Position numbers and translations under genes: made by a program. Below the pieces are notes generated by a model. It made no database searches, was not told where the DNA came from, and saw only the letters and a list, made by a program, of their open reading frames with translations. From NCBI RefSeq assembly GCF_024159265.1, contig NZ_JAMYWY010000001.1, forward strand, positions 1,426,001 to 1,490,000: a stretch of 64,000 bases of DNA, given 5' to 3'. Positions 1 to 7,997 of this stretch are shown here, one piece after another. The DNA comes from Paenibacillus sp. 1781tsa1 (GTDB lineage Bacteria; Bacillota; Bacilli; Paenibacillales; Paenibacillaceae). Position 1 is the first letter of the stretch. Each line of letters begins with the position of its first letter.

Positions 1-1
1 G

Positions 2-382
2 CATGGCTCACTGTTGTTTAAGCGTTTCCTGAAGGATTATTACTACAAAGCGGTAGCGATTGCAGAGATCCGCACATATTCCCGAGCCCATGCGTTGTAT
101 ACCAACGTGGCTACCCTTTCGGATCAGAATATGTTGCTGTTCAACTCGGAGGAAGACTATGCCCATCTGCAAACATTGCTCCGTGATCTGATGCAGACGT
201 ATACCACGGCGCTTGCGAATAAAACAGCCTTCCAGACAGGCAATGTGGCGATTAAACAGATCTGTGAGGACGAATTGTCTTATGCGACGTATGCTAGTGC
301 ACTGTTGGAATATGCGAATCCCGATTTCATCTGGGGCCGTGCGTTTGAGATTACGTTGAACCCGAAAGTTACGCTGAACTAA
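2..382 (+). CDS. Unrecognised protein, C-terminal part only (5' end outside window)
   Basis: The frame is open from the first bases of the window to a TAA at 380-382, so this is the tail of a longer gene whose start lies upstream; a TTG at 14 is probably internal. About 126 residues are visible, rich in aromatic and alanine residues (for example FLKDYYYKAVAIAEIRTYSR near the beginning), probably mostly helical, with no signal peptide, membrane segment or motif that I recognise. It is not recognisably a phage gene, so it probably marks the left chromosomal flank of the tail locus. It converges with the next gene, with only 4 bases between the stops. Confidence 0.6.
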   Translation, partial: HGSLLFKRFLKDYYYKAVAIAEIRTYSRAHALYTNVATLSDQNMLLFNSEEDYAHLQTLLRDLMQTYTTALANKTAFQTGNVAIKQICEDELSYATYASALLEYANPDFIWGRAFEITLNPKVTLN

Positions 383-386
383 ACTG

Positions 387-731
387 TTACCTCACCATGG
401 GCTCCTCGTGTTTAGGGTGATCACTGGTATGACTGTACTGATTAATCTCGCCACTGTTAAAAATGATATATTGATACTTCGCTTCGAGTTCATCCGCGAA
501 TGTTACTGAGGCACCATAAGGTGCTTCAGAACTTTTTGAGGAGTAAGTACCTTGTACTTCGATAAGCTGTTCGGGTGAGTAACCTTTCTGTTCAATCAGG
601 TAAGTGGTTACCTGTTGTTCAGCATCATTTTTCTTGAGCGGATTACCAAGCAGTCCGAAGTAAGCCCAACAGGATATCCCGAGTATAAATGCTAAGATGA
701 CAAGTGAAGTGAGCTTGAATGTTTTACTCAT
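387..731 (-). CDS. DUF3139-like small membrane-anchored protein
   Basis: This 114-residue protein has one N-terminal hydrophobic segment (about residues 7-28) acting as signal anchor, followed by an extracytoplasmic domain. The sequence AEQQVTTYLIEQKGYSPEQL, a following beta-rich stretch and YQYIIFNSGEINQYS match the pattern of the Bacillota DUF3139 family, whose function is unknown. The start is ATG with an AAGAAGGAG ribosome binding site just upstream on the minus strand. It lies immediately left of the tail locus in the opposite orientation and is probably not part of it. The family call rests on pattern memory, not on a search. Confidence 0.65.
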   Translation of the reverse strand: MSKTFKLTSLVILAFILGISCWAYFGLLGNPLKKNDAEQQVTTYLIEQKGYSPEQLIEVQGTYSSKSSEAPYGASVTFADELEAKYQYIIFNSGEINQYSHTSDHPKHEEPMVR

Positions 732-1007
732 AGGTATTTCTCCTTCTTTTACGTAAGCGACTATGAATTTGATAATAAAATATTAATATATTTGGATAAA
801 TTTATCAATTCATTGATCTTGGTTTTAATGCTTACTTAGGTATCCTTTTAAGGATGATTCCAGAATCGTCTTTTTTCCACCCGAACGACTCCCTTAATCG
901 CACCGAAGTCGTACGGAACACCATCCGCGCTAGGGATGAAAGGGTGTAAGATTGTATTATCGAATCAATAGCAAGGGACACACCGAAAGCACATACGCTA
1001 ATGTACA

Positions 1008-1032
1008 GACCGGCCAGGTGGCCGGTCTTTTT
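1008..1032 (+). terminator. Terminator hairpin in the gap before the tail locus
   Basis: An 8-bp perfect stem (GACCGGCC at 1008-1015, GGCCGGTC at 1020-1027) with a 4-base loop is followed by TTTTT. It lies in the 432-bp gene-free stretch 732-1163, between the divergent DUF3139 gene and the first tail gene. The same stretch holds a short TATCC/GGATG hairpin near 840 and a possible AGACTC/GAGTCT hairpin (1074-1099) enclosing an AAAGGGGG sequence. The terminator could end a small RNA transcribed across about 880-1030, or be a leader terminator for the tail operon; the sequence alone does not decide. Confidence 0.7.
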
Positions 1033-1163
1033 GATGCGGTGAATTAGTCCCGGTACTGGTTCGATCGGAATACAGACTCTGAGTTCAAAGGGGGAGTCTA
1101 CTGCTACTGCATTGTCGCTGCACGGTGTGGGCAGATCTCAAACTTGCAGCCAAAGGGGGCGAA

Positions 1164-2093
1164 ATGAATGTGTCTATGAACAATGAGATTAGCACGATCA
1201 TGAGCACCGGTAAAATGAGTACGCTCATTAAAAAAACGCTAAAACAGAAGCTCGCGGTCCTTGTTCCAGAGTGGGACGGTCGTGTGCTGGATGTACCAGC
1301 GTCAGGCGAAGTGTTGGCCGGGCCTTGTGCCGTGGTTGCGTTTGCCGAAGAGGTGCCGAAGTCTGCCTGGGCGGGATATCGACGGATTATTAAAATCTCA
1401 CCATACGCTCGTCCGGAAGATGGTGGTGCTGAACAAGTGGAAGCTTGGTCAGCCCTTCTAATCAATGGGTTGCACCAGGTAAGGCTGGTGGATGAAGCAG
1501 GTGTGGCATTCACATGTATCTATCTGGGTTCTTCAGATAGTGATCGGGTGGATGCCGGGTCTGGCATGATTACGCGCAGTCTGCGGTTTGGGGTGTATAT
1601 TCCCGAAGACTCAGATCCTTCTCTCACTGAAACAGGAGATGGATGGTTAGCTGCGCTTCAAAACTGGACACAGCAGGAAATTGGCTCGGACTGGTCGGTA
1701 TATGGGGATGTCTGGCCCGGTGGATACGATACGCCGTCTGTATTATGGCGATTGGCCGGATGCAGCACGTCTGTGGCGGGCACTTCGGCATTGGAGGTTC
1801 GACAACAGTGGATTGGGCATGTGCTCACCGATCATTCGGTACTAACACGCCAGACCGTTACCCGGTTGGTAGAGCAACTTGCAGTGCAATCTCGTCTTGC
1901 CATCACTGAAACGGGTGGCGAAGAGTACGAAGGTAAAACACGGTATGTGACGGTGGATGAGGTCACCGCAGATCTGCAGGCGGATGCGTACCTGAATGGT
2001 CAGATTCGTCTGACTCTGCAACATCGGATTCGTCGTCCAGGTACGAATGTGCCCTTCATCCGTGAGATTCACCATAGCAAAGGTATGGAGTAA
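1164..2093 (+). CDS. Tail terminator-like protein with two tandem domains (module 1)
   Basis: This is the first gene of tail module 1 and should cap the tail tube and sheath. The start is ATG 1164, preceded by AAAGGGGG at 1152-1159; an upstream in-frame ATG at 1125 has no ribosome binding site. The 309-residue product appears to hold two terminator-like domains, one at about residues 30-145 and a second at about 155-300. The second ends with the pattern YVTVDEVTADLQADAYLNGQ, comparable to the single-domain XkdJ/YqbJ-like protein of module 2 at 13169. The double length is unusual for this position. The role is inferred from position before YqzN/YkzM and the sheath; the domain split is my reading and was not checked by structure prediction. 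Confidence 0.55.
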   Translation: MNVSMNNEISTIMSTGKMSTLIKKTLKQKLAVLVPEWDGRVLDVPASGEVLAGPCAVVAFAEEVPKSAWAGYRRIIKISPYARPEDGGAEQVEAWSALLINGLHQVRLVDEAGVAFTCIYLGSSDSDRVDAGSGMITRSLRFGVYIPEDSDPSLTETGDGWLAALQNWTQQEIGSDWSVYGDVWPGGYDTPSVLWRLAGCSTSVAGTSALEVRQQWIGHVLTDHSVLTRQTVTRLVEQLAVQSRLAITETGGEEYEGKTRYVTVDEVTADLQADAYLNGQIRLTLQHRIRRPGTNVPFIREIHHSKGME

Positions 2094-2120
2094 ACGTTAG
2101 TCGAGAGGAACCTTCTATTA

Positions 2121-2340
2121 GAGGTTGTTCAAAAAGCCCGCTTTTGATTACAAAGGATGCCTAACGGCATCATCAGCATCGAATATGGAATTCAGCCGAA
2201 AAAGCATATGCTTACGATGATTGTTTCCTTCGGAAACATGTAGTTGCTCACGTAGTTTTCCCTACGCTCTGCTACTCCATTTCTAACTTCATCCCATCTT
2301 CTCGGTACTGAAAACCGATCTTTTTGAACATGCACTTTTA
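2121..2340. mobile_element. MITE-like element with terminal inverted repeats
   Basis: A segment of about 220 bp starts with GGTTGTTCAAAAAG (2123-2136) and ends with CTTTTTGAACATGC (2320-2333), which are imperfect inverted repeats of each other. It contains internal small hairpins such as GTTTCCTTCGGAAAC and has no coding capacity. It fills most of the 393-bp gap between the tail terminator gene and the YqzN/YkzM gene; the rest (2341-2486) is A/T-rich with loose repeats of ATAGCTT and TTCATAG. The layout fits a non-autonomous miniature transposable element. No transposase or second copy is in the window, so mobility is inferred. Confidence 0.5.
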
Positions 2341-2492
2341 AGGGTGGTTCCAGATTATAGCTTTAAGATGATAGAGGTAGCTTCAACATTATAGCTTCAA
2401 ATTCATAGGTTCATAGGATCAAAAATTCATAGATTTAGCTTAAAGATCAACGATTCACGAAATTAGTAGTCCAACAATGAGGTGAGATGGCC

Positions 2493-2693
2493 ATGGCAAG
2501 CTCAGTGAAAAAAAGCAAACAGACAGCCCCGCGGTATACACGGGCAGAACTGATGAATCATGCAGAAGCCCTCTTTGCCGTTAAGGCAGAGGTGCTGTAC
2601 GGTGCGCTGTACGAAGCGGCGCAAGAGACGTTTTCCATTGAAGAAACGCAAGAACGAATTAACCAATTTATGAAAGCGAAGGTGAAGGGATAA
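2493..2693 (+). CDS. YqzN/YkzM-like small protein upstream of sheath (module 1)
   Basis: This 66-residue protein lies directly before the sheath gene, exactly where the small YqzN and YkzM genes lie in the skin and PBSX elements of Bacillus. The core YTRAELMNHAEALFAVKAEV and ETFSIEETQERINQF is a helical pattern shared with the module 2 counterpart at 13685. Function is unknown; a role in sheath production or assembly is only suggested by position. Of two in-frame ATGs, 2493 is better spaced (8 bases) from the GAGGTG at 2479-2484 than 2487. Its stop overlaps the sheath start by one base, implying translational coupling. Confidence 0.75.
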   Translation: MASSVKKSKQTAPRYTRAELMNHAEALFAVKAEVLYGALYEAAQETFSIEETQERINQFMKAKVKG

Positions 2694-4156
2694 TGGCAGG
2701 TGGAACTTGGGAGCAAACGAATCGTCCGGTCCTTCCGGGCTTATATATGAATTTTCAGGCGGCAGCATCCTCGGCCATTCAAGCAGGTACGCGGGGGACG
2801 GTCGTTGTGCCAATCAAGGCCAACTGGGGTCCGGTAGGGACTTTTGTTGAGGTAGGAAGCGAAGCGGCGATTGAACGTATTTATGCGGCGAATGTTCTGG
2901 ATAACGGTACGGCGTATACGTCCTTGAAGCTCGCCCTGTTGGGTGGGCCGAAGAAGTTGCTCGCTTATCGGGTAGCAAGTGCAGCGGCCAAAGCAGCTAC
3001 GCTTACCTTGAAGGACAGCAGTGATGCCAATGTGCTGCAACTGGATGCGAAGTATCCGGGGGATCGTGCAAATGGGTTCTACGTCACCATCCAACCGGGT
3101 GTGATTGATAATACGAAACATGAAGTGCGCCTCTTTGAAGGCAATCGGATGTTGTATGCGCTCCTGACAGCGGATATTTCAGCAGCTTCTCTGGCAAAAG
3201 AGATTAACACGGATGAACAAAATGTCTGGGTAACGGCGCAGGCGATTGGTGATGGTGCAGGTGTAGTTGCGACTGTTGCGGGTGCGGCATTCAAAGGCGG
3301 CGTAAGTGGCAATGATGACCTAACCAATGCGGAATACATTGCTGTACAGGGTGCGCTGGAAGGGGAGCAATTCGACGTCTTGGCTTTGGATCAGGTGGCT
3401 GATGCACCTCTGCTTGCGAGTTTTGCGGCATGGGTGAAGCGTGTGCGTGGTGAAGGCAAGCCGGTGATGGCTGTATTTGGCGGTTCCGTAGCAGATGATA
3501 CCTCTGCTACAGCAGCGCAAAAGGCAGCAGCACGTTCGCTTGCACTGAACCATGAAGGTGTGATTAATGTCGGTACAGGCGTTCGCCTTGGAGATGCATT
3601 CTACAGCTCGGCGGAAACGTCCGCCTATGTTGCAGGTCTGATCGCCGGACAACGTCTAAACCAATCCACAACCTATGCAGCTACGCCGTTCCATGATGTG
3701 ACACGTCGCTGGACGCGTGCAGAACAGGAGCAGGCAGTACAGAATGGCGTATTTATTTTCTTCCATGATGGTCGTCAGGTGAAAGCACTTCGCGGTGTAA
3801 ACACACTTGTAACCCCAGCCGCTGGACAGAATAATGCGTGGAAAAAAATCCGTTCCATTCGTGTTTTGGACGCGATCAACACGGATTTGCAACGCTCCGC
3901 GGAAGATACGTATATCGGTAAAGTAAACAATACCGAAGAGGGTCGTCAGGCACTGATTAGTGCCATGAAGGCCTATTTGGCGTTGCTCGCACAGAGCAAT
4001 GTGATTGAAGCTGACGGTTATGATGTCATTCTTGACCCGGCGTACTATGGTGCTGCGCCAGTTCTCAAACCGGAAGCGGATCAAGTATTCCTGCAATGGA
4101 ATGTGAAGCTGACGGATGTGATGGAGCAGTTGTTTGGTACATTTTACGTGCAATAA
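2693..4156 (+). CDS. xkdK: Contractile tail sheath protein, XkdK-like (module 1)
   Basis: The 487-residue product is the sheath subunit that surrounds the tube and contracts to drive it through the target envelope. It opens with MAGGTWEQTNRPVLPGLYMN, the typical XkdK-family start, and ends with the conserved C-terminal region including RVLDAINTDLQRSAEDTYIG and KVNNTEEGRQALISAMKAYL. That C-terminal domain carries the inter-subunit linking and inner-domain fold in contractile sheaths. The module 2 sheath is shorter (438 aa) but shares both ends. Gene order around it is that of PBSX. The identification is secure; the exact receptor spectrum or killing function is not shown by this gene. Confidence 0.93.
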   Translation: MAGGTWEQTNRPVLPGLYMNFQAAASSAIQAGTRGTVVVPIKANWGPVGTFVEVGSEAAIERIYAANVLDNGTAYTSLKLALLGGPKKLLAYRVASAAAKAATLTLKDSSDANVLQLDAKYPGDRANGFYVTIQPGVIDNTKHEVRLFEGNRMLYALLTADISAASLAKEINTDEQNVWVTAQAIGDGAGVVATVAGAAFKGGVSGNDDLTNAEYIAVQGALEGEQFDVLALDQVADAPLLASFAAWVKRVRGEGKPVMAVFGGSVADDTSATAAQKAAARSLALNHEGVINVGTGVRLGDAFYSSAETSAYVAGLIAGQRLNQSTTYAATPFHDVTRRWTRAEQEQAVQNGVFIFFHDGRQVKALRGVNTLVTPAAGQNNAWKKIRSIRVLDAINTDLQRSAEDTYIGKVNNTEEGRQALISAMKAYLALLAQSNVIEADGYDVILDPAYYGAAPVLKPEADQVFLQWNVKLTDVMEQLFGTFYVQ

Positions 4157-4225
4157 GGTTGTGTGGAAGGAAAGAACTGTTTTCTAGAATAATTACTACA
4201 CGTTGAGCTGATGGTTTACACGAAA

Positions 4226-4345
4226 ACGGAGAGGGCAGAAAAACTCTGAAGAAGAAAAGCGCTCGCCTTTATCCCCGGATTTTCCCTTTATGAAAAGGAA
4301 TCAAAAAAATCTGGGGATAACAGCGATCGGAAGATTGTTCTGACT
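4226..4345. repeat. Dispersed hairpin repeat, copy A
   Basis: This stretch between the sheath and tube genes can form a long imperfect hairpin: ATCCCCGGATTTTCCCTTT on the left (about 4271-4289) against AGGAATCAAAAAAATCTGGGGAT on the right (in two pieces, about 4295-4318). It is flanked by CGCTCGCC and AACAGCGATCGG. Related copies lie upstream of htpG (33971-34153) and of the dGTPase gene (36509-36649), all in the same orientation. No ORF is encoded. Copy A lacks the conserved right flank found in the other two. Within the tail operon it would lie in the mRNA between sheath and tube. Confidence 0.75.
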
Positions 4346-4400
4346 GCGGAGTTATACCGTGTAATATTTATTAGTTCAACGAACCCAAGGAGGAAAATAT

Positions 4401-4808
4401 ATGTTGGATGCGTCAAGAGTAATTCTCGGTACCCATGGTCAGCTGCATATCGATGGTGTGTGGCAGACAAACATTAACAAGCTGGAAGCGAGTGTGGAGA
4501 TTGAAAAGCGTGAGCTGAATCTGGTCGGAAACGACTGGAAGGTGCACAAGAATGGTGCAAAAAAAGGAACCGGCACGATGACGGGCTACAAGGTCACTTC
4601 GGATATGATTCTGCGCGGCTTCACGAAATTCGAAATTATTTCGAAGTTGAACGACCCTGAATCGTATGGACATGAGAGTGTTTTGCTGAAAGGTTGCATG
4701 GTGGACAAAATCCAGCTTGCCAACTGGACAGCGGGTGAGGAAGTACCGGAGGAAACGGGCTTTACGTTTGAAGGATTTGAGTTGCTGAATCCAATTGTGG
4801 CGAACTAA
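4401..4808 (+). CDS. xkdM: Tail tube protein, XkdM-like (module 1)
   Basis: The 135-residue product is the inner tube subunit. The pattern VILGTHGQLHIDGVWQTNIN, then KRELNLVGNDWKVHKNGAKK and GTGTMTGYKVTSDMILRGF is typical of the XkdM/YqbM beta-barrel tube family, with the expected length. The start has a strong AAGGAGG about 9 bases upstream. It follows the sheath after a 244-bp gap occupied by a hairpin repeat (copy A), whereas the module 2 tube follows its sheath with one base between, so the interruption is specific to this module. Confidence 0.92.
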   Translation: MLDASRVILGTHGQLHIDGVWQTNINKLEASVEIEKRELNLVGNDWKVHKNGAKKGTGTMTGYKVTSDMILRGFTKFEIISKLNDPESYGHESVLLKGCMVDKIQLANWTAGEEVPEETGFTFEGFELLNPIVAN

Positions 4809-4944
4809 GTTTTGAAATAGACACGTGTTTGAGCTGGTTTGCTCATTGCGGGCCGAGATGATCTCGGTCTCTTTGTTGTCTCTACAAGGCTTGGAAGATG
4901 GCATAGATGAACCCATTCGTGAAACAAGAAGGAGATAACGCCCA

Positions 4945-5379
4945 ATGAGTATGAATGAAAATATGTCGGAAGAACAGATTTTGGATCAGTTGTTTGAAGC
5001 AGCAGAACGTTTGCCAGAGGAGAATGTGCGGATTCAGCGTCTGGATCTGCTGTTGACCTTGCGTGGACTGACATCCTCCAAAGTGGATCACATTCGTGAG
5101 CGCTGTACGATTCGAAAAACGACCAAAGGCCGCACCGAAGAAAAGGTGGATACCGAAACATTTAATGCGTTGCTCATTTCGGAAGCAACCGTGAAATTAA
5201 AAGTCCGCAGCCTGGAATTGTCCGGCTGGGGAGACACACGCATTACCGGCCGGATGAAGCTGTCTGGTGGAGAACAAGCGGTTCGCCGTATGCTGCTTGC
5301 AGGTGAACTGGATGCCGTAGGTGATAAAGTGCTGGAGCTGTCCGGCTTCGGTGTGGAGATTGAAGACCTAAAAAACTGA
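4945..5379 (+). CDS. xkdN: Tail assembly chaperone, XkdN-like, short form (module 1)
   Basis: This 144-residue protein lies between tube and tape measure, the position of the XkdN/gpG-type chaperone that coats the tape measure during tube assembly. The C-terminal part (EQAVRRMLLAGELDAVGDKV and ELSGFGVEIEDLKN) matches the module 2 chaperone ending. The last codons CTA AAA AAC TGA contain the A AAA AAC slippery heptamer at 5370-5376, so a minority of ribosomes is expected to shift to -1 and make a longer form (next feature). It starts at ATG 4945 with an AGAAGGAGATAAC site. Confidence 0.88.
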   Translation: MSMNENMSEEQILDQLFEAAERLPEENVRIQRLDLLLTLRGLTSSKVDHIRERCTIRKTTKGRTEEKVDTETFNALLISEATVKLKVRSLELSGWGDTRITGRMKLSGGEQAVRRMLLAGELDAVGDKVLELSGFGVEIEDLKN

Positions 5380-5537
5380 TTCACTCCGGCGGGATGACCA
5401 CGTTCCTGTATCACATGTGGGTGCGTCATCATCTCCGGCCCGGAGAGTTCTGGTCTTTGCCACGCGGGGAGCGCTCGCTGTTGATTGCATTTTCAGAAGA
5501 GGAAATGTCAGCGATCACCTCACAAATGAATCGATGA
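5370..5537 (+). other. Programmed -1 frameshift site and extension ORF of the chaperone (module 1)
   Basis: The heptamer A AAA AAC at 5370-5376 sits two codons before the stop of the short chaperone. After a -1 shift the frame continues for 53 codons from CTG 5376 to TGA 5535-5537, beginning LIHSGGMTTFLYHMWVRHHL and including FWSLPRGERSLLIAFSEEEM. A possible downstream stem pairs GATGAC (5393-5398) with GTCATC (5425-5430). In tailed phages the equivalent gpG-gpGT frameshift yields the chaperone that recruits the tape measure; the arrangement here is the same. The extension has no start codon with a ribosome binding site of its own. Confidence 0.85.
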
Positions 5538-5561
5538 CAATATAAGCCAGGAGGTGAAAAA

Positions 5562-7313
5562 ATGGCAGAAATGATTGTAGGTTTGTCTAAATCTAATGCG
5601 GAAATGCGGACAACCCTTCGTTATCTGGATCAGATCCAACGCTCAACCGAACGTCTGGGCAGAGTTCGTTATCAGAGTCTGATCAAGGTGAACAGTGAAC
5701 TGAGAACGACCGGACGCAGGTTGGAGCATATTTATAGTATGGCTGTGCGAATCAGCAGGCTGCGAATCACACCAACGATTGGGTTGATTGATAAGCTGAG
5801 TCCGGCACTGGATCGCGCATGGGCGAAACTGAACAGTTTCAGGGACCAGATGGTTACGGCTTCGGGAACAGTATCGCTTGAGGTTCGACAGAAGATCGAA
5901 GTGGCGATGGGTAAAGGAGGGGCTTCGGGTCCAACTATGGCTGTCGTGATTCAAAATAATAAAAATATCACTAATGCTACGAAGGAAGAAGAAACAAAAG
6001 GCTTTTGGGAAAAAGTTTCTGGTGTAGCTGAAATCATTAACAATATTAACGATGCAATTGATAACATCATTGAAAAAGTTGGTAAATTTATAAATTTGTT
6101 CAAAAAGAAAAAAGAAGAAAGTCCTGCATCTGATCCAACCAGAAGTCCAGCATCCAAATGCTGCTGTTGCACAGGTGGAAAGATGGGCAAAAACCGTAGA
6201 GTTCGTTCACCGAATGCGGATGGTGGTGGATCAGATCGTGGAAGACGAAATTACCGAAGTGGTAGAAGGTCTAGTAATCGTTCGAACCGGGGCCCATCAC
6301 CAGTACCCAATCCTGTACCTGATACTCCGACTCCTCCGGCCGATCGCAATCGTAATAGGGGAGGCGGTAGAAGAATACGAGGAAGCGGTAGATTAGGATT
6401 TGCGGATGGTGGATTGGGATCTTTAACCGACATGCTGGCTGGTAATGGATTGATGGATAATTTAAGTAGTGGCTTTGCCAAAGGAGCAAAAAGGTTGCTT
6501 GGACCCATCAGCATGCTTGCTGATGTAGCGAATGTAGCGACAGCACCTCCGGAAGAGCGTGGCCGAGCGGTGGGTTCGATGATTGGCGGTACAGCAGGTA
6601 CTGCGATTGGTAGCGCCATCGGTAGCGTTCTTTTGCCTGGCATCGGGACATGGGTTGGTGGTGCAGTAGGTGGTTGGGCTGGAAGTGCAGCAGGCGGCTG
6701 GATTGGAGATAAAGCGAAGGATATTGGAAACTTTATGTCTAGTGCTACCGAGGGTGTAGGGGATGCTTTGTCGGGTGCAGCCGATTATGTCTCTGAGAAA
6801 ACAAAAAAAATCACCGATGGCATATCCGGCTTCTTTGGGTTTGGTTCTAAAAAAGAAGAAAAGACTGTCTCGGCAGCAACGGTGGCTGCACCGTCTCCAG
6901 TTGCAACAGGCCCGCAGATGGCACCTGCCTATATGCCACCGGCACTGACCATGACAGGCCCAACGGCTTATATGAACAGCAAAGTCGGTCAGCCTACATC
7001 TGCTGGATTCATGGGAACAAGCATGATGCAGAGCCAAGCGATGGCGCTTGGTAACGGTGCGCAGACGAGTGGAAAATCGTCCACGATGACGGTACAAATA
7101 TCCGAAGACCAGATGAGTAGTTTGTCCGGTTACTTGAAGGATTTCAAAACTGAAACTACCAATCAGATTGCGGTGAATGTTCCCCCAGGTGCGGTGCAGG
7201 TGACCGTTCGTGAAAATGCCATTGACTACGCTGGGCTATCACGTCAAGTTGGACAACGTATTGTAGCGGAAGTGCGTCGTGCGATGGAAAACCGAAAAAC
7301 GATTATGGCCTAA
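5562..7313 (+). CDS. Tape measure protein (module 1)
   Basis: The 583-residue product lies where XkdO-type tape measures lie and should set the tail length. The N-terminal 110 residues are helical. Residues 143-185 hold a coiled-coil-like, Lys-rich segment, then four consecutive cysteines (200-203) and an Arg/Gly/Pro-rich low-complexity stretch to about 275. A GFADGG motif follows, then a glycine-zipper-like hydrophobic region (about 338-382, with GTAGTAIGSAIG and VGGAVGGWAG). The C-terminal segment ends in a helix typical of baseplate-binding tape measure ends. At about 1.5 angstrom per residue this predicts a tube of roughly 87 nm. No recognisable peptidase or muramidase domain was seen. 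Confidence 0.8.
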   Translation: MAEMIVGLSKSNAEMRTTLRYLDQIQRSTERLGRVRYQSLIKVNSELRTTGRRLEHIYSMAVRISRLRITPTIGLIDKLSPALDRAWAKLNSFRDQMVTASGTVSLEVRQKIEVAMGKGGASGPTMAVVIQNNKNITNATKEEETKGFWEKVSGVAEIINNINDAIDNIIEKVGKFINLFKKKKEESPASDPTRSPASKCCCCTGGKMGKNRRVRSPNADGGGSDRGRRNYRSGRRSSNRSNRGPSPVPNPVPDTPTPPADRNRNRGGGRRIRGSGRLGFADGGLGSLTDMLAGNGLMDNLSSGFAKGAKRLLGPISMLADVANVATAPPEERGRAVGSMIGGTAGTAIGSAIGSVLLPGIGTWVGGAVGGWAGSAAGGWIGDKAKDIGNFMSSATEGVGDALSGAADYVSEKTKKITDGISGFFGFGSKKEEKTVSAATVAAPSPVATGPQMAPAYMPPALTMTGPTAYMNSKVGQPTSAGFMGTSMMQSQAMALGNGAQTSGKSSTMTVQISEDQMSSLSGYLKDFKTETTNQIAVNVPPGAVQVTVRENAIDYAGLSRQVGQRIVAEVRRAMENRKTIMA

Positions 7314-7331
7314 GTAGAAAGGAGGCCGTGT

Positions 7332-7997
7332 ATGTCTGTATTTGAAGATAAAGTGGAAGAGATCCGAATGGAATTTACCCTGATCGATGGGAAAACGCAG
7401 TTTCAATTTCCAGTGAAACCGGAAGAATTGACGATCTCACGTTCCAAAGGGTACGAAACGATTAATATGCTGGAGCATGGCGAGTTTGATTTTGCACAGG
7501 GGGAGAAGGTGAAGGAGATCACCTTCTCTTCTTTTTTTCCCAAAGAGTATGATGCGTCCTATTGCATGTACGAAGATTTGCCTGATCCGCGGGCAGCGAT
7601 GAATATGCTGAATACGTTTTTGATATCGAAAAAGCCGCTGCGCTTCATCATCACCAACACGGGGGTGAATGTGCCGGTATATCTGATCTCGCACAATACG
7701 ACCTTCCGGGGCGGCGAGAGCGGAGATATTTACTTCGACCTGACCCTGCGCACATGGCGGGATTCCAAGGTGGAGAAGGTCGGCTCTGCGGCATCTGGGA
7801 GCAAGTCAGGTTCTCGTACGGATTTGAAAAAGTCTAGCAAGACCTACACCGTCAAATCCGGTGACTCTCTGTCCAAAATAGCAAAGCTTGAGCTGGGCAG
7901 CAGTTCCAAATGGAACGAGATCTATAAGCTCAACAAGAAGATCATCGGCACTGATCCGAACCGGATCAAACCCGGGCAAAAGCTGGTGATGCCATGA
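7332..7997 (+). CDS. xkdP: LysM baseplate/tail protein, XkdP-like (module 1)
   Basis: The 221-residue protein has an N-terminal tail domain (EFTLIDGKTQFQFPVKPEEL at about 14-33) and a C-terminal LysM domain at about 172-221 (YTVKSGDSLSKIAKLELGSS, ending KPGQKLVMP). Proteins of this type sit at the tube end between tape measure and hub in PBSX-like tails; LysM may contact peptidoglycan. It is preceded by AAAGGAGG and its stop overlaps the next start as ATGA. Its orthologue in module 2 has the same layout at similar length. Confidence 0.9.
   Translation: MSVFEDKVEEIRMEFTLIDGKTQFQFPVKPEELTISRSKGYETINMLEHGEFDFAQGEKVKEITFSSFFPKEYDASYCMYEDLPDPRAAMNMLNTFLISKKPLRFIITNTGVNVPVYLISHNTTFRGGESGDIYFDLTLRTWRDSKVEKVGSAASGSKSGSRTDLKKSSKTYTVKSGDSLSKIAKLELGSSSKWNEIYKLNKKIIGTDPNRIKPGQKLVMP

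Noticed and set aside
6175..6396. Alternative plus-strand frame with a more hydrophobic, acidic translation inside the Arg-rich part of tape measure 1
   Set aside because: A frameshift there was considered, but the main frame is open across 583 codons and Arg/Gly-rich and Cys-rich stretches are plausible in short tape measures; no slippery site or site for separate start was seen.
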